Below are positions 6,071 to 15,109 of a stretch of 41,971 nucleotides of DNA, piece after piece; positions within the stretch are counted from its first letter, which is position 1; the number at the start of each line of letters is the position of its first letter. This DNA comes from a virus: IMG/VR virus record IMGVR_UViG_3300042876_000248, positions 1-41,971 of that record; one strand, given 5' to 3'. The translations under genes were made by a program, and so were the position numbers. The notes beneath the pieces are model-generated. The model searched no databases, was not told the DNA's origin, and worked only from the letters and a program-made list of their open reading frames with translations.

Positions 6071-7894
6071 ATGGTTAATTCTTCATTAGTCAACAAGGTG
6101 TTGAAACCTTTTGGTTTTAAGGAACCTAATCAAGAAAATGTGGTTGATTCAAAGGAGTACAAGGAAAAGTACGATCAGATGGAACTTGCCCAGAAGGTAT
6201 TTGATGAATGGGATGAATCAGAATCTACATATTCTCAAGTTTTTGTTAGATTAACCGAAGACAGAGACTTTTACTTAGGTCAAACTAACCAACAGTGGTC
6301 AACATCACCTGAAGGATCTTTGCAGTTAATCTTCAACGTAGGTGCAACTATCATTGATTTATTCACGTATATTGTTTCCAACAATACTCCCAATGTTCAG
6401 TTCATTCCTGAAGGTGTTACGCCCATAGCTCAGGTAAAGGCTGACTTTGGTGAAACTATTACCAGGAAACTTCTTGATAATGCCAAGTTTAAAAAGAGAT
6501 TCAAGGATGGAGTCAAACAACTATTTTCTCTGGGATTTTTCATTCCCTACTCTTTTTGGAATCCTGATAACAAAATAGGCGGGGAAAAGGGAACATGGGA
6601 AATATCCAACCTTAATCCTTTTACGACCAGACTTAGATTTGCTGGTGATGACTATGAACAGCTTATATCGTTCATTACAGTCAAAAGAATGCTTCCTTCT
6701 GTAGTTAAAGAGAAATATGACTTTGATGCTTTACCTGATAATGAACTAAAGATGCTTCCAAAAACTTTCACCCTAACGGATGAAGGAATGGTTAATGTAT
6801 TTAGGAGATACAACGACAAGACGATTACTACTGTAATTAATGGAAGGGCTGTTAAAGTTGAAAATCACAATCTTGGTTTTGTTCCAGCTAAGATAGTAAA
6901 TAATAATATTGTTACTAACGATGCATTTGGGTACTCAGAGATATATAGGTGGAGGCCAGTTGCGCAGGAACTTAATGCTTTAATCACTGCTGCTAGTGAA
7001 ATATCAAGAGATTTAGCATATCCCCCCTTGCTTGAAATTAACAACTCTCTAGGAGGAAGAAAGGTTAGTAAATGGAGGGGACAGAAGATTCCAGTTAGAG
7101 TCTCAGACAAAGGTGAAGGACTGAGATTCATGCTTAATACTGCTCAAATTGCTCCTCTTTTAAAGCAGATCCAACTTTTGCTCGATTTATTCCACTTTAT
7201 TACTTTAATGCCGAAAGCTGCTGCGGGAATATTTGAGCCGTCAGTTACATCAGGTTTTCAGGCTAAACTTGCCATGCAACCTGCTACTCTTACGACTGAA
7301 AACAGGAAGATTGATTTAGAGGACTTAATCAAGGAATTAGTTAGAGATGCTATTCGATATTTAGATAAATACGATCCAGATGCTTTGAAACTTACGCTAG
7401 ATAGTGGAGAGGAGTTTAAATTTGACGATTTGGACAAACATGAGATGCAGATTGTGTGGCCTGAGAATTTGCCAGTAGATATAGCTCGTGAAGTACAAAA
7501 CTTAATCCTTGGACTTCAGAATAATTTGACTTCAGTACAACAGGCGGTTGATAAATATAATGTGATGATGGGTATGGGTTCTCCTACTGATACTGTTTCC
7601 TATTTGAAAAATGAAGCAGAAAAGCCAGAGATTTCTCCTGATCGTGCATTAAAGGTTGCGTCTGCAAGACAAAAAATACAAGAGTTAAGTGGAATGCTGG
7701 GTGATGTTAATAACAAACTTACTGATTTAAGAGGAGCATTAAATAATGGTCAAAATCCAACTAATATGGCCCGTGGTGCAACTTCTCCACTTCCAGAGGA
7801 ACAAAGAGTATCTAGTCAAGGGCCTGAGTCTGTTGCTCCAACATCTACAGGCGGAGTTCCAGTTCCATTAGGACCGCAAGGAGGAGGGCAATAA
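6071..7894 (+). CDS. Portal protein (607 aa)
   Basis: Probable portal: the dodecameric ring through which DNA is packaged and ejected. Support comes from length, the first position in the rightward head operon, and sequence features typical of P22/SPP1-type portals: an N-terminal alpha/beta region with Trp/Tyr-rich motifs (FYLGQTNQQW), a central stem-like stretch around residues 340-400 with RWRPVAQELNALI upstream, and a helical, Gln-rich C-terminal crown (about 480-560) ending in a flexible Gly/Pro tail. No ribosome-binding site: the upstream promoter gives a near-leaderless message. Followed after one base by the next gene. Confidence 0.8.
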   Translation: MVNSSLVNKVLKPFGFKEPNQENVVDSKEYKEKYDQMELAQKVFDEWDESESTYSQVFVRLTEDRDFYLGQTNQQWSTSPEGSLQLIFNVGATIIDLFTYIVSNNTPNVQFIPEGVTPIAQVKADFGETITRKLLDNAKFKKRFKDGVKQLFSLGFFIPYSFWNPDNKIGGEKGTWEISNLNPFTTRLRFAGDDYEQLISFITVKRMLPSVVKEKYDFDALPDNELKMLPKTFTLTDEGMVNVFRRYNDKTITTVINGRAVKVENHNLGFVPAKIVNNNIVTNDAFGYSEIYRWRPVAQELNALITAASEISRDLAYPPLLEINNSLGGRKVSKWRGQKIPVRVSDKGEGLRFMLNTAQIAPLLKQIQLLLDLFHFITLMPKAAAGIFEPSVTSGFQAKLAMQPATLTTENRKIDLEDLIKELVRDAIRYLDKYDPDALKLTLDSGEEFKFDDLDKHEMQIVWPENLPVDIAREVQNLILGLQNNLTSVQQAVDKYNVMMGMGSPTDTVSYLKNEAEKPEISPDRALKVASARQKIQELSGMLGDVNNKLTDLRGALNNGQNPTNMARGATSPLPEEQRVSSQGPESVAPTSTGGVPVPLGPQGGGQ

Positions 7895-7895
7895 C

Positions 7896-9782
7896 ATGGC
7901 AATTGCTACAAGTAGACCATCAGGAAGAGGAACAACTAGAATAGCTCCTTCATCAAACTATTCTGGAACTATATCCCGTTATGCTGACACAATTCAGTCT
8001 GCCTTAAAAGAGGAAAGAAAAAACAAGATCAGTTCCATGGTTCTTAACTGGCGTGACGGTTCTACTACTTGGAATGATCTAAAAACATTTTTGGACAAGG
8101 AACTTGCTAGTGAATCTCCTGATTCTTCACTTGCTATTGATTTAAGAGAGTTAATTGGAAAACTGAGTGAAGAAAAGAAAACGATGGATATTCGTCAGAG
8201 AAGGGCGGAGCTTACTGCACAAATGTCAGAAGGCGGTATAACTCCGATGGAAAAATATGATATTGAGAAGGAACTTTTGGGTATGGAAACTCCTGGTACT
8301 CAAGATTATCAAACACAGGAAAAAAATGTCGTTAATGCATACGCCAATGCTGTCGAGTATCAAGTTGAGAGCAAGCGTTCTGAACTTTTGAAACAATATC
8401 AAGGCGGGGGTATTACATCAGAAGAAGAATTAGCTATCAACCTTGAACTTCAAAAGTTAGCTCCTGAAGGAACTGATACATACAACAAACTTGTTCAGGA
8501 AGAAGCCCAAATTAGAACTAACATTCAGTCAGAACAGGAAAAAGCTGCAAAGGCTGGTGCTGGTGAAGCAACGAATCAGGTTGGACAACTAATTGAAGCA
8601 GCAAAACAACGTGATATTACTTTGTTTGGCGGTTCTACTCCACAAGGGACTATTGAAGGAGCATTTAGTCAGGGACAGATAAATGGACTTCAAGCAGAAC
8701 AGGAAAGTTTAAAGAATTGGCAGGAAGTTTTAAACGCTTTTCAAAAAGCTGGCATAGATCAGGTGGAGGGTATACGAGTAACTACGATACAAGAAATTAT
8801 TAGTAGAATTCAAACCAGTTTAGATGAAAGACAGAAGGGTTTGAGGTTTGATATTATTGACGACAAAGGCAGGCAAATTTCAGCAAGTATTGATGATGTT
8901 ATATCAGGTCGTGTTCCAGCTACCAAGAATGTACGACTAAACCAACAAACAGGGGAATATGAAGTATTTGATCCCGTTACAGGAGATGTTACTTTTTCTT
9001 CCAAGGATCCTGCTGAGGCAGATGCCAAAGCTACTGAAGTGTCTGGACTTTTCAAAACTAGAGATATGAATGGAAATGAAGCATATTTTAGTTTGGACCA
9101 AAACCCTAAATCTGATACCTATAATAAATTCATAGAAACTAAAGCAGGTGGAGGTCGTGCAGTCTATAGTTCTGTTCCGCAGACTCCTGAACAATCACAG
9201 AAGTTTCTCAACTATGTAGAGTTTGACGGAAAGAAAGTTGGTAATGCTGGACAGATAATGGAACAGACTCCCACTACAAATGCTGGAACTGCTTTAGGAA
9301 ATGTATTTGAAAATATTAAAAAGGGAGTTAGTACAGTCACACAGACATTGACAGGACAGAATCAAAATCAGGGACAGACGAAAGGTCCTGATCTGGGTCA
9401 AGCAGCTTTAGGTTCACTTGGTCCTATTGGTGCAGGATTTGGTTTAATAAAACAATTAGAACCTACTGTTACTCAGTTTACAAACAGATTCCAAGATATA
9501 GTCTCTCCTGTACAGACTCAGGTACAGAATGTTGCAAGACAAGCAAGTCAAACAGTTAATACAATAAGCAGAAGTCCATTAGTCCAGTCGTTTAATTCTC
9601 CGCAATCAAAGATTGGTAGTATATTTGGTCCAGCTGGTTCGTTAATTGGTGCTGGATTAAGTAGAGTCACGGGAGGTGGAGGACAAACACAACAACCTAA
9701 CATAATTCAAAAAGCTGGTTCAGCAATATCGAGTGGTATAAATAAGGTTGGTAGTTTCTTAGGAGGGTTGTTTGGAAAATGA
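7896..9782 (+). CDS. Probable internal virion protein (628 aa), coiled-coil and Gln/Gly-rich
   Basis: No family recognised. The first 250 residues are charged helix with heptad character (ELTAQMSEGG, MEKYDIEKELLGM). The middle is mixed alpha/beta. The last 150 residues are rich in Gln, Gly, Ser and Thr with a hydrophobic Gly/Ala stretch (IGSIFGPAGSLIGAGLSRV) and a C-terminal repeat-like GSAISSGINKVGSFLGGLFG. Position between portal and a large ejection-type protein, together with the amphipathic Gly-rich tail, suggests a protein packed in the head and ejected with DNA. It has a good ribosome-binding site (GGAGGAGGG) and no gap from the portal gene. Confidence 0.6.
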   Translation: MAIATSRPSGRGTTRIAPSSNYSGTISRYADTIQSALKEERKNKISSMVLNWRDGSTTWNDLKTFLDKELASESPDSSLAIDLRELIGKLSEEKKTMDIRQRRAELTAQMSEGGITPMEKYDIEKELLGMETPGTQDYQTQEKNVVNAYANAVEYQVESKRSELLKQYQGGGITSEEELAINLELQKLAPEGTDTYNKLVQEEAQIRTNIQSEQEKAAKAGAGEATNQVGQLIEAAKQRDITLFGGSTPQGTIEGAFSQGQINGLQAEQESLKNWQEVLNAFQKAGIDQVEGIRVTTIQEIISRIQTSLDERQKGLRFDIIDDKGRQISASIDDVISGRVPATKNVRLNQQTGEYEVFDPVTGDVTFSSKDPAEADAKATEVSGLFKTRDMNGNEAYFSLDQNPKSDTYNKFIETKAGGGRAVYSSVPQTPEQSQKFLNYVEFDGKKVGNAGQIMEQTPTTNAGTALGNVFENIKKGVSTVTQTLTGQNQNQGQTKGPDLGQAALGSLGPIGAGFGLIKQLEPTVTQFTNRFQDIVSPVQTQVQNVARQASQTVNTISRSPLVQSFNSPQSKIGSIFGPAGSLIGAGLSRVTGGGGQTQQPNIIQKAGSAISSGINKVGSFLGGLFGK

Positions 9783-9788
9783 TATGTC

Positions 9789-12593
9789 ATGTTTAATCAA
9801 TTTTCTTCTACATTATCGAAGATAGGGCAGGGAATTTCCTCTGGGATTTCTAACGTAGCTGATGTTCTTTCAGGTGCTAAATTCGCTGGAACTACAACCA
9901 AAGCATTAATCGGTGACTTTACAAATAAGGCTGCCAGTGCTGCTAATATCTTAAAGACTAACCTTGAATATTTACCAAAAGAAATACCTAGACAAATTAA
10001 ACGGGCTGGTGCTGCTAATATCATTGAATCTGGTCTTAAACCATTTGAACAAAAGGTTGGTTCCATCAAGGGAGTTGGAGGGGAAAATGAGGCTCTACCA
10101 AAAGTAGTAGCGGGACTGCCTAGAACTTTACTTGGATTTGTAGGTCTTAGTCCTGAAGCAATACGAGAAAATGAAAGTACACAAAAAGTTATTCAGACAA
10201 AACTTGGTGTCAGTCCGACAGAATCTAACTTTGGATTTAAATTAGAAAAGATACCAGATAATGTATTGAAACAGAAACTTACTCCTGACGAATATACAAA
10301 GGTTAGGGGATATATGAGTAGTAAGATTCTTAATATTGGTGGTTTGACGGCTGGTGTTGAGGCAAAGGGATTTGGAAATGCGTCTAATAAGTTTACTGGT
10401 GCTTTTGACCAGAAACCAAGGTTTGAAATATCTGATCTATCAGCCAAAATCAAAACAAGTAAATTAGGTCAAGCAGTTAATGAAGGTATTACTAGATTAG
10501 GTAACATATTGGATCACAAAGGACTATTCGACAACTACCCTCATTTTAAAGATTTGAGAATAAATTTTGGTGCAACTGAAATGGGATCCAAAGCACAATT
10601 TGATCCTAATACATTTTCAATAACTGTCAATAAAGATTTGTCCCGTGGGGACTTACGATCATCAATTCTTCATGAAGTACAGCACGCCATTCAGGAAGTT
10701 GAAGGGTTTGCTAAAGGAGGACTTCCTAAAGACGCAAGTCCAGAAGCATCAAGAATTTACAAGAACTTAGCTGGTGAGATAGAGGCCCGTGCAGTTCAAG
10801 CCAGAGAAGGAATGACGGCTGCTCAAAGAAAGGCCACTCCATTCTTTGAAGATATTATGAAACGGGAAAATATTAATCCAAGTGAGGTAAAAACCAATTT
10901 TACTCCAACTACTGCTGGAAGTGTTGAAAATGCTCCTCAAGTTGCTTCACCTGCTGTTGAAAAAGTTAGAACTGCTATTCAAGAAGCAACGACTGTAAGA
11001 CCTGGACTGGAATCGGAAATATCATCTGCTCGAACTCAGAGAGCAGCAAAAGTGGCTGACATATTAGAGAAAAATCCTACTGAAGCAGGTTTCAGAGAAG
11101 CATTATCACAATTAAAAGGTCCACTGGCTGAAAATCAATCTAGGTTTGAAGGGATTAGAAATAAACTAGATCAGACTGATGTTGATAATTTGGCAAAGCA
11201 AATTAATGAAAGTCCAAAATTAAATACTTTTGAAAAAATATCGGCATGGGATGGATTTAATAAACTTCTTACTGGTGAGATCCCTGAACCTGCTCAACTT
11301 CTAAAACTACAGGATGTATTCGGACAGGAATTAGTTAAAGATGTATTGGAAAAGAGAGCTAGTGGTATAAGTCTAAAAGGACTTGTAATGGAAGCAGTTA
11401 ATATTCCAAGAGCATTAATAACATCTGCCGATATGTCTGCTCCTTTTAGGCAATCAATACTTTTCACTTTAAGTCTAAGTAAGTTGCCTGTAACATCTAA
11501 ATCATTTGTACGAATGTTTAAAGATGCTTTTTCTCCTTCCAGTTATCAGCAATTTTTCGATCAATTACCCCAAAGACCTTTATATAACGTAATGAAAGAT
11601 AGCGGTTTATATATTGCTAATCCTAATACTGCTCACTTGGTAGAGAAAGAAGAAAATTTTATGACTAACTATGGGAAACAAATTCCTGTTCTTGGTCCTT
11701 TACTAGACAAAACTCTAGGAAAAGTTATTAGATTTAGTGAACGAGCTTATACAAGTTATCTTAATAATGTTAGAGTTGGTGTCTTTGAATCATTAGCTAA
11801 CAAATTTATTAAAGATGATTTAACTCCTGAAACAGATGCAAAAGTATTTAAAGATCTTGCTGGTTTTGTTAATGCTGGTACAGGTAGAGGAGGATTAGGA
11901 CCACTAGAAAAGTATGCTGCTGAACTTAATACTGCGTTTTTCTCACCTAGATTAATGGCATCAAGAATTCAATTTATGAATCCAAAGTGGTATGCCAATC
12001 AAAGTCCTCAAGTGAGACGGGAAGCGATTAAATCATTCGCTGAATTTATTGGAACAGGAGCAACTATATTAGGAATGGTTAAACTTGTTGGTGGTAAAAA
12101 TGTACGGGTAGAAAGCGATCCAAGAAGTTCTGATTGGGGAAAGATTAGAGTTGGTCATACTACTTGGGATGTATGGGGTGGTTTTCAACAGTGGGCCAGA
12201 TTCTTTACTCAAATGGCGACTGGTCAAAGAAAATCTGTATCAACAGGGCAAATACACAATCTAAGTGCGAAAGAGTTTCCTTTTGAAACTAGACTAGATG
12301 TAGCCGAAAGATTTTTTAGAGGTAAGTTAAGTCCGATTCTAGGGTTAGGACTAGAAGCAGTCGATGGACAAAAATTATATGGTGGAGATTTAGATGTAAC
12401 CGAAGAAGCAGTCACGAATATTGTTCCACTTTATATTCAAGATACTCTTAACGCTATTAAAGACATAGGTCCAGAAGCATTGTTTACTGTAGGTGTGCCT
12501 GGATTCTTTGGAGTTGGTACTCAGACATTTACTCCTACTCCTAAAAAGTCTACTTCCAAGAAGAAAACTACTAAGGCAAAGGCAGGTTTTTGA
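9789..12593 (+). CDS. Large polyvalent/ejection-type protein with HExxH domain (934 aa)
   Basis: The longest protein here. The N-terminus (SSTLSKIGQGISSGISNVADVLSG) resembles the C-terminus of the previous protein. Around residues 240-345 there is a compact domain with HEVQHAIQEVEGFAKGG (His295-Glu296, His299) and downstream GEIEARA (Glu330, Glu332): a metallopeptidase-like zinc site of the kind found in large polyvalent phage proteins. The C-terminal 400 residues, with ADMSAPFRQ, RFSERAYTSYLNNVR and AFFSPRLMASRIQ, look like the helical part common to such proteins. It probably enters the host cell with the DNA. Ends in a Lys/Thr-rich tail. Confidence 0.65.
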   Translation: MFNQFSSTLSKIGQGISSGISNVADVLSGAKFAGTTTKALIGDFTNKAASAANILKTNLEYLPKEIPRQIKRAGAANIIESGLKPFEQKVGSIKGVGGENEALPKVVAGLPRTLLGFVGLSPEAIRENESTQKVIQTKLGVSPTESNFGFKLEKIPDNVLKQKLTPDEYTKVRGYMSSKILNIGGLTAGVEAKGFGNASNKFTGAFDQKPRFEISDLSAKIKTSKLGQAVNEGITRLGNILDHKGLFDNYPHFKDLRINFGATEMGSKAQFDPNTFSITVNKDLSRGDLRSSILHEVQHAIQEVEGFAKGGLPKDASPEASRIYKNLAGEIEARAVQAREGMTAAQRKATPFFEDIMKRENINPSEVKTNFTPTTAGSVENAPQVASPAVEKVRTAIQEATTVRPGLESEISSARTQRAAKVADILEKNPTEAGFREALSQLKGPLAENQSRFEGIRNKLDQTDVDNLAKQINESPKLNTFEKISAWDGFNKLLTGEIPEPAQLLKLQDVFGQELVKDVLEKRASGISLKGLVMEAVNIPRALITSADMSAPFRQSILFTLSLSKLPVTSKSFVRMFKDAFSPSSYQQFFDQLPQRPLYNVMKDSGLYIANPNTAHLVEKEENFMTNYGKQIPVLGPLLDKTLGKVIRFSERAYTSYLNNVRVGVFESLANKFIKDDLTPETDAKVFKDLAGFVNAGTGRGGLGPLEKYAAELNTAFFSPRLMASRIQFMNPKWYANQSPQVRREAIKSFAEFIGTGATILGMVKLVGGKNVRVESDPRSSDWGKIRVGHTTWDVWGGFQQWARFFTQMATGQRKSVSTGQIHNLSAKEFPFETRLDVAERFFRGKLSPILGLGLEAVDGQKLYGGDLDVTEEAVTNIVPLYIQDTLNAIKDIGPEALFTVGVPGFFGVGTQTFTPTPKKSTSKKKTTKAKAGF

Positions 12594-12619
12594 CAACTCG
12601 TAATAAATCCCTATATGAT
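12590..12619 (+). promoter_or_regulatory. Rightward promoter for scaffold and capsid
   Basis: TTGACA (12590-12595), 18-base spacer and TATGAT (12614-12619). It begins at the end of the preceding gene and should start RNA near 12626, giving a 73-base leader before the scaffold gene. A separate strong promoter here fits the large amount of scaffold and capsid protein needed. Confidence 0.7.
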
Positions 12620-12625
12620 TCTCAG

Positions 12626-12698
12626 TATATGAGTGAACAGGGGGTGAGCATAAAGGCGAAAGGTTGAGATACCGAATGGTAGCCTTAAAAACAAACGT
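12626..12698 (+). promoter_or_regulatory. Structured leader of the scaffold gene
   Basis: AAGGC (12653-12657) pairs with GCCTT (12682-12686). Inside, two short hairpins exclude each other: GGT/ACC (12662-12664/12671-12673) and TACC/GGTA (12670-12673/12678-12681). GGGGGTGAG at 12641-12649 looks like a ribosome-binding site but lies 49 bases before ATG 12699. Any regulatory role is inferred. Confidence 0.4.
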
Positions 12699-13424
12699 AT
12701 GGATGATTCTTTAACCGATGAAAACAAAGACCTAACTCCGTCTAATGACGGAGAAGGTAATAGTCCAAATGCAGGAAAAGATGCGAATGAGTCTCCTGAA
12801 GGAGAACTTGACCTAAAAACTAAAAAGGGATTTCAGAAACTTGTTGCCAAAAGGGAGCAAGAAGCTCAAGAGGCAAGACGTGAGGCTGAAGAAGCAAAGG
12901 CGAAAGCTTTTGCTGCTCAAGCTGAACTGAAAAAGAAAGAACTGGATGAACTTGATGAGACTGAACGACTAAAAATCGAGAACCAAGAAAAAAGCAAAGA
13001 GAATGCTCTATTGAACATTAAACTTTTTGTGAATACAGAAGTCCAAAAGAGAAGTTTAGATATTAATGATCCCCTCGTGGAGATCGTTCTAAATACTCCT
13101 TGGTCAATACCTGTTATTCAAGGCAGTCTTGGTGACAATCCAACTTGGGAAGAAATAATCAGTGCAGTAAAGGCAAAGTTACCTCCTTACTTAGACAATT
13201 TGGTATCCAAGCGTGGTGGAAATGGGAAACCAGTCACCACTCCTAGCAACGGACAAGAACCTACTGTTACTCCTCCAACGGCTGATGCCGAAAGAGGTTC
13301 AGGAGGTGATTCCGCAAAAAGAACTTGGTCAAGACGGGAGATTCGTAACATGGATAATGCTACTTATCTAAAACACAAACCCGAAATAGATCAAGCTCTC
13401 CGAGACGGGAGAATGACTGATTAA
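12699..13424 (+). CDS. Capsid scaffolding protein (241 aa)
   Basis: Features and position fit a scaffold: an acidic, disordered N-terminus (DDSLTDENKDLTPSNDGEG), a long charged coiled coil about residues 45-105 (KLVAKREQEAQEARREAEEAKAK), a short folded middle, a disordered Pro/Thr/Gly stretch, and a basic C-terminus (SAKRTWSRREIRNMD...YLKHKPEIDQAL) like the coat-binding helix of scaffolds. It sits directly before the major capsid gene. It would direct procapsid assembly and then leave or be cleaved. Confidence 0.8.
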   Translation: MDDSLTDENKDLTPSNDGEGNSPNAGKDANESPEGELDLKTKKGFQKLVAKREQEAQEARREAEEAKAKAFAAQAELKKKELDELDETERLKIENQEKSKENALLNIKLFVNTEVQKRSLDINDPLVEIVLNTPWSIPVIQGSLGDNPTWEEIISAVKAKLPPYLDNLVSKRGGNGKPVTTPSNGQEPTVTPPTADAERGSGGDSAKRTWSRREIRNMDNATYLKHKPEIDQALRDGRMTD

Positions 13425-13441
13425 CCGAACAAAAAAATTCT

Positions 13442-14332
13442 ATGGCAACGGGTAATATAACTGTTACTACGGCTGCGAATTTCATTCCAGAGATCTGGTC
13501 AAAAGACGCACAGCTCGCTACTGAGAATAATCTCGTAACGGCAAAGCTCGTCAATACTCAGTTTGAATCTGATATGGAATATGGAGATACACTTCATATA
13601 CCTCAGGTTTCTAACTTGACTGCGAGAGCTAAGTCTGCTGGTACAGACGTAACCTTTGAAACTTTCACAGAAGGTGTCATCGATGTTTCTATCAACAAGC
13701 ATTATTATGCTGCATTCAAAGTTGAAGATATTGTCGAGATTCAAGCGAATCAAGACCTTCGAGCAAGGTATACAGATAAAATGGGTTACGCTTTGGCAAA
13801 GCAGATGGATGCAGACCTTTTAGGTTTGTATTCTGGTCTTTCACAATCAGTCGGAGTTCAAGGTACAAATATAACTGAAACAAACTTTTTGCGTGCAGTT
13901 CAGTACCTAGACGATGCTGATGCGCCTGCTGGCGACAGATTTGCGATAATAACACCTGCACAGATGCATGCGATACTTAATATTTCTAATTTTGTATTGC
14001 AAAGCTCTGTAGGTTATTCCTCGGTAAATTCACCGAAGGTAACCGCAGCACTTGAGAGGGGTCTATTTGATCCAACTAAAGTAAAAGGGTTATTCGGAAT
14101 GATGTATGGTGTCTTGGTGTATATCTCTGGAAATATCCAGACGACAGGTACTTCACCTTTGAGCTATCACAACTTACTGTTCCACAGAGATGCTTTCTTA
14201 CTTGTAAGACAACAGGATATTCGTGTGCAAGCACAATATAAAGTTGAATCTCTGGCTACAGATGTAGTTGCTGACACTCTCTATGGTGTTGCTGAATACC
14301 GAGATGCTTTCGGAGTCCGTATACTAAGCTAA
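13442..14332 (+). CDS. Major capsid protein (296 aa)
   Basis: HK97-fold-type coat protein by length, gene order (scaffold then coat) and sequence: starts TTAANFIPEIWSKDAQLATENN, continues with VNTQFESDMEYGDTLHIPQV and has the KMGYALAKQMDADLLGLYSG helix characteristic of this class. The C-terminal part has FHRDAFLLVRQQDIRVQAQYKVE and an AEYRDAFGVRIL ending. No N-terminal delta domain, so a separate scaffold is expected and is present. There is no Shine-Dalgarno sequence: the start follows an A/T-rich stretch (AACAAAAAAATTCT), odd for the most abundant virion protein. Confidence 0.9.
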   Translation: MATGNITVTTAANFIPEIWSKDAQLATENNLVTAKLVNTQFESDMEYGDTLHIPQVSNLTARAKSAGTDVTFETFTEGVIDVSINKHYYAAFKVEDIVEIQANQDLRARYTDKMGYALAKQMDADLLGLYSGLSQSVGVQGTNITETNFLRAVQYLDDADAPAGDRFAIITPAQMHAILNISNFVLQSSVGYSSVNSPKVTAALERGLFDPTKVKGLFGMMYGVLVYISGNIQTTGTSPLSYHNLLFHRDAFLLVRQQDIRVQAQYKVESLATDVVADTLYGVAEYRDAFGVRILS

Positions 14333-14347
14333 TTTGTATACAACTAT

Positions 14348-14421
14348 GGGAGAAACCTGACATCTCTCTTACTCACAGGTGCTAATGGGGTTGACGCTTA
14401 ATACCCCAAAATGGTTTTCCC
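14348..14421 (+). ncRNA. Three-way-junction RNA element before the APS-kinase fusion gene
   Basis: P1 is GGGAGAA (14348-14354) with TTTTCCC (14415-14421); P2 is ACCTG (14355-14359) with CAGGT (14376-14380); P3 is GGGGT (14387-14391) with ACCCC (14403-14407). The three stems make a compact three-way junction between the capsid gene and the sulfate-activation gene. No U run follows, so it is not a normal terminator. It may be a riboswitch-like leader, a processing site or a ribozyme; the class is not recognised. Confidence 0.5.
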
Positions 14422-14470
14422 AAACCCTGATTGTCACCAAGACTGCTTTACACAAAAATGCAATTAAGAC

Positions 14471-15109
14471 ATGAATATGAACAAGTATTCCCTATTTATA
14501 GGAAGGTTCCAACCTCTACATGAAGGCCACAAGGCTCTAATTCAAAAAGTATTAGACGAGGGAAAACCTGTCCTTGTCGCTTTAAGAGACACCCCCATTG
14601 ACGAGAAAAACCCCTACTCAATAGATCAAAGGAAAGAAATGTTTAAAAAAGAGTTCGGGGACAAGGTAGATGTAATTACTATCCCCGATATAGCCGAAGT
14701 CTGCTATGGCCGTGATGTAGGCTACAGCGTAAGAAAGATTGACCTAAAGCCTGAGATTGAGAATATATCAGCTACAAAAATAAGAAGCGGGATGGTGTGG
14801 TGGCTTACAGGGAATTCAGGCTCAGGCAAAACTACAACAGCGCTTCAGTTTAAAGACGCAATTCACCTTGATGGAGATGTTATGAGAACTGTTTGGAGCT
14901 TAGGATTTTCTAAAGAAGATAGATACGAGCAGAACCTTCGCATTGCAAAGCTAGCTAAAGTACTTCGCAATCAAGGGCATAACGTGGTTGTGAGTACAAT
15001 ATGCCCATTCAAGGATTTAAGGGAAAAGGTGCAAGAAATATGCGACTGCAAGTTTCTATATGTAGAGGGAGGGAAGGAACCTTCAGAAAACTATCCCTAT
15101 GAACGATAG
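14471..15109 (+). CDS. Nucleotidyltransferase-adenylylsulfate kinase fusion (212 aa)
   Basis: Residues 1-106 are a nucleotidyltransferase of the HxGH superfamily (GRFQPLHEGH at 11-20, CYGRDVGY at 78-85, ISATKIR at 99-105). Residues 109-212 resemble adenylylsulfate (APS) kinase: P-loop GNSGSGKTT (114-122), DGD (134-136), GFSKEDR...RIAKLAK...QGHNVVVSTICPF (145-180). APS kinase phosphorylates APS to PAPS, the sulfate donor. If the first domain makes APS the fusion would be a PAPS synthetase, but NMN- or other adenylyltransferase activity is equally possible. The kinase part is short, with a reduced C-terminal lid (ENYPYE). The next gene is a sulfotransferase candidate, overlapping by 11 bases. 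Activity on APS is inferred. Confidence 0.75.
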   Translation: MNMNKYSLFIGRFQPLHEGHKALIQKVLDEGKPVLVALRDTPIDEKNPYSIDQRKEMFKKEFGDKVDVITIPDIAEVCYGRDVGYSVRKIDLKPEIENISATKIRSGMVWWLTGNSGSGKTTTALQFKDAIHLDGDVMRTVWSLGFSKEDRYEQNLRIAKLAKVLRNQGHNVVVSTICPFKDLREKVQEICDCKFLYVEGGKEPSENYPYER

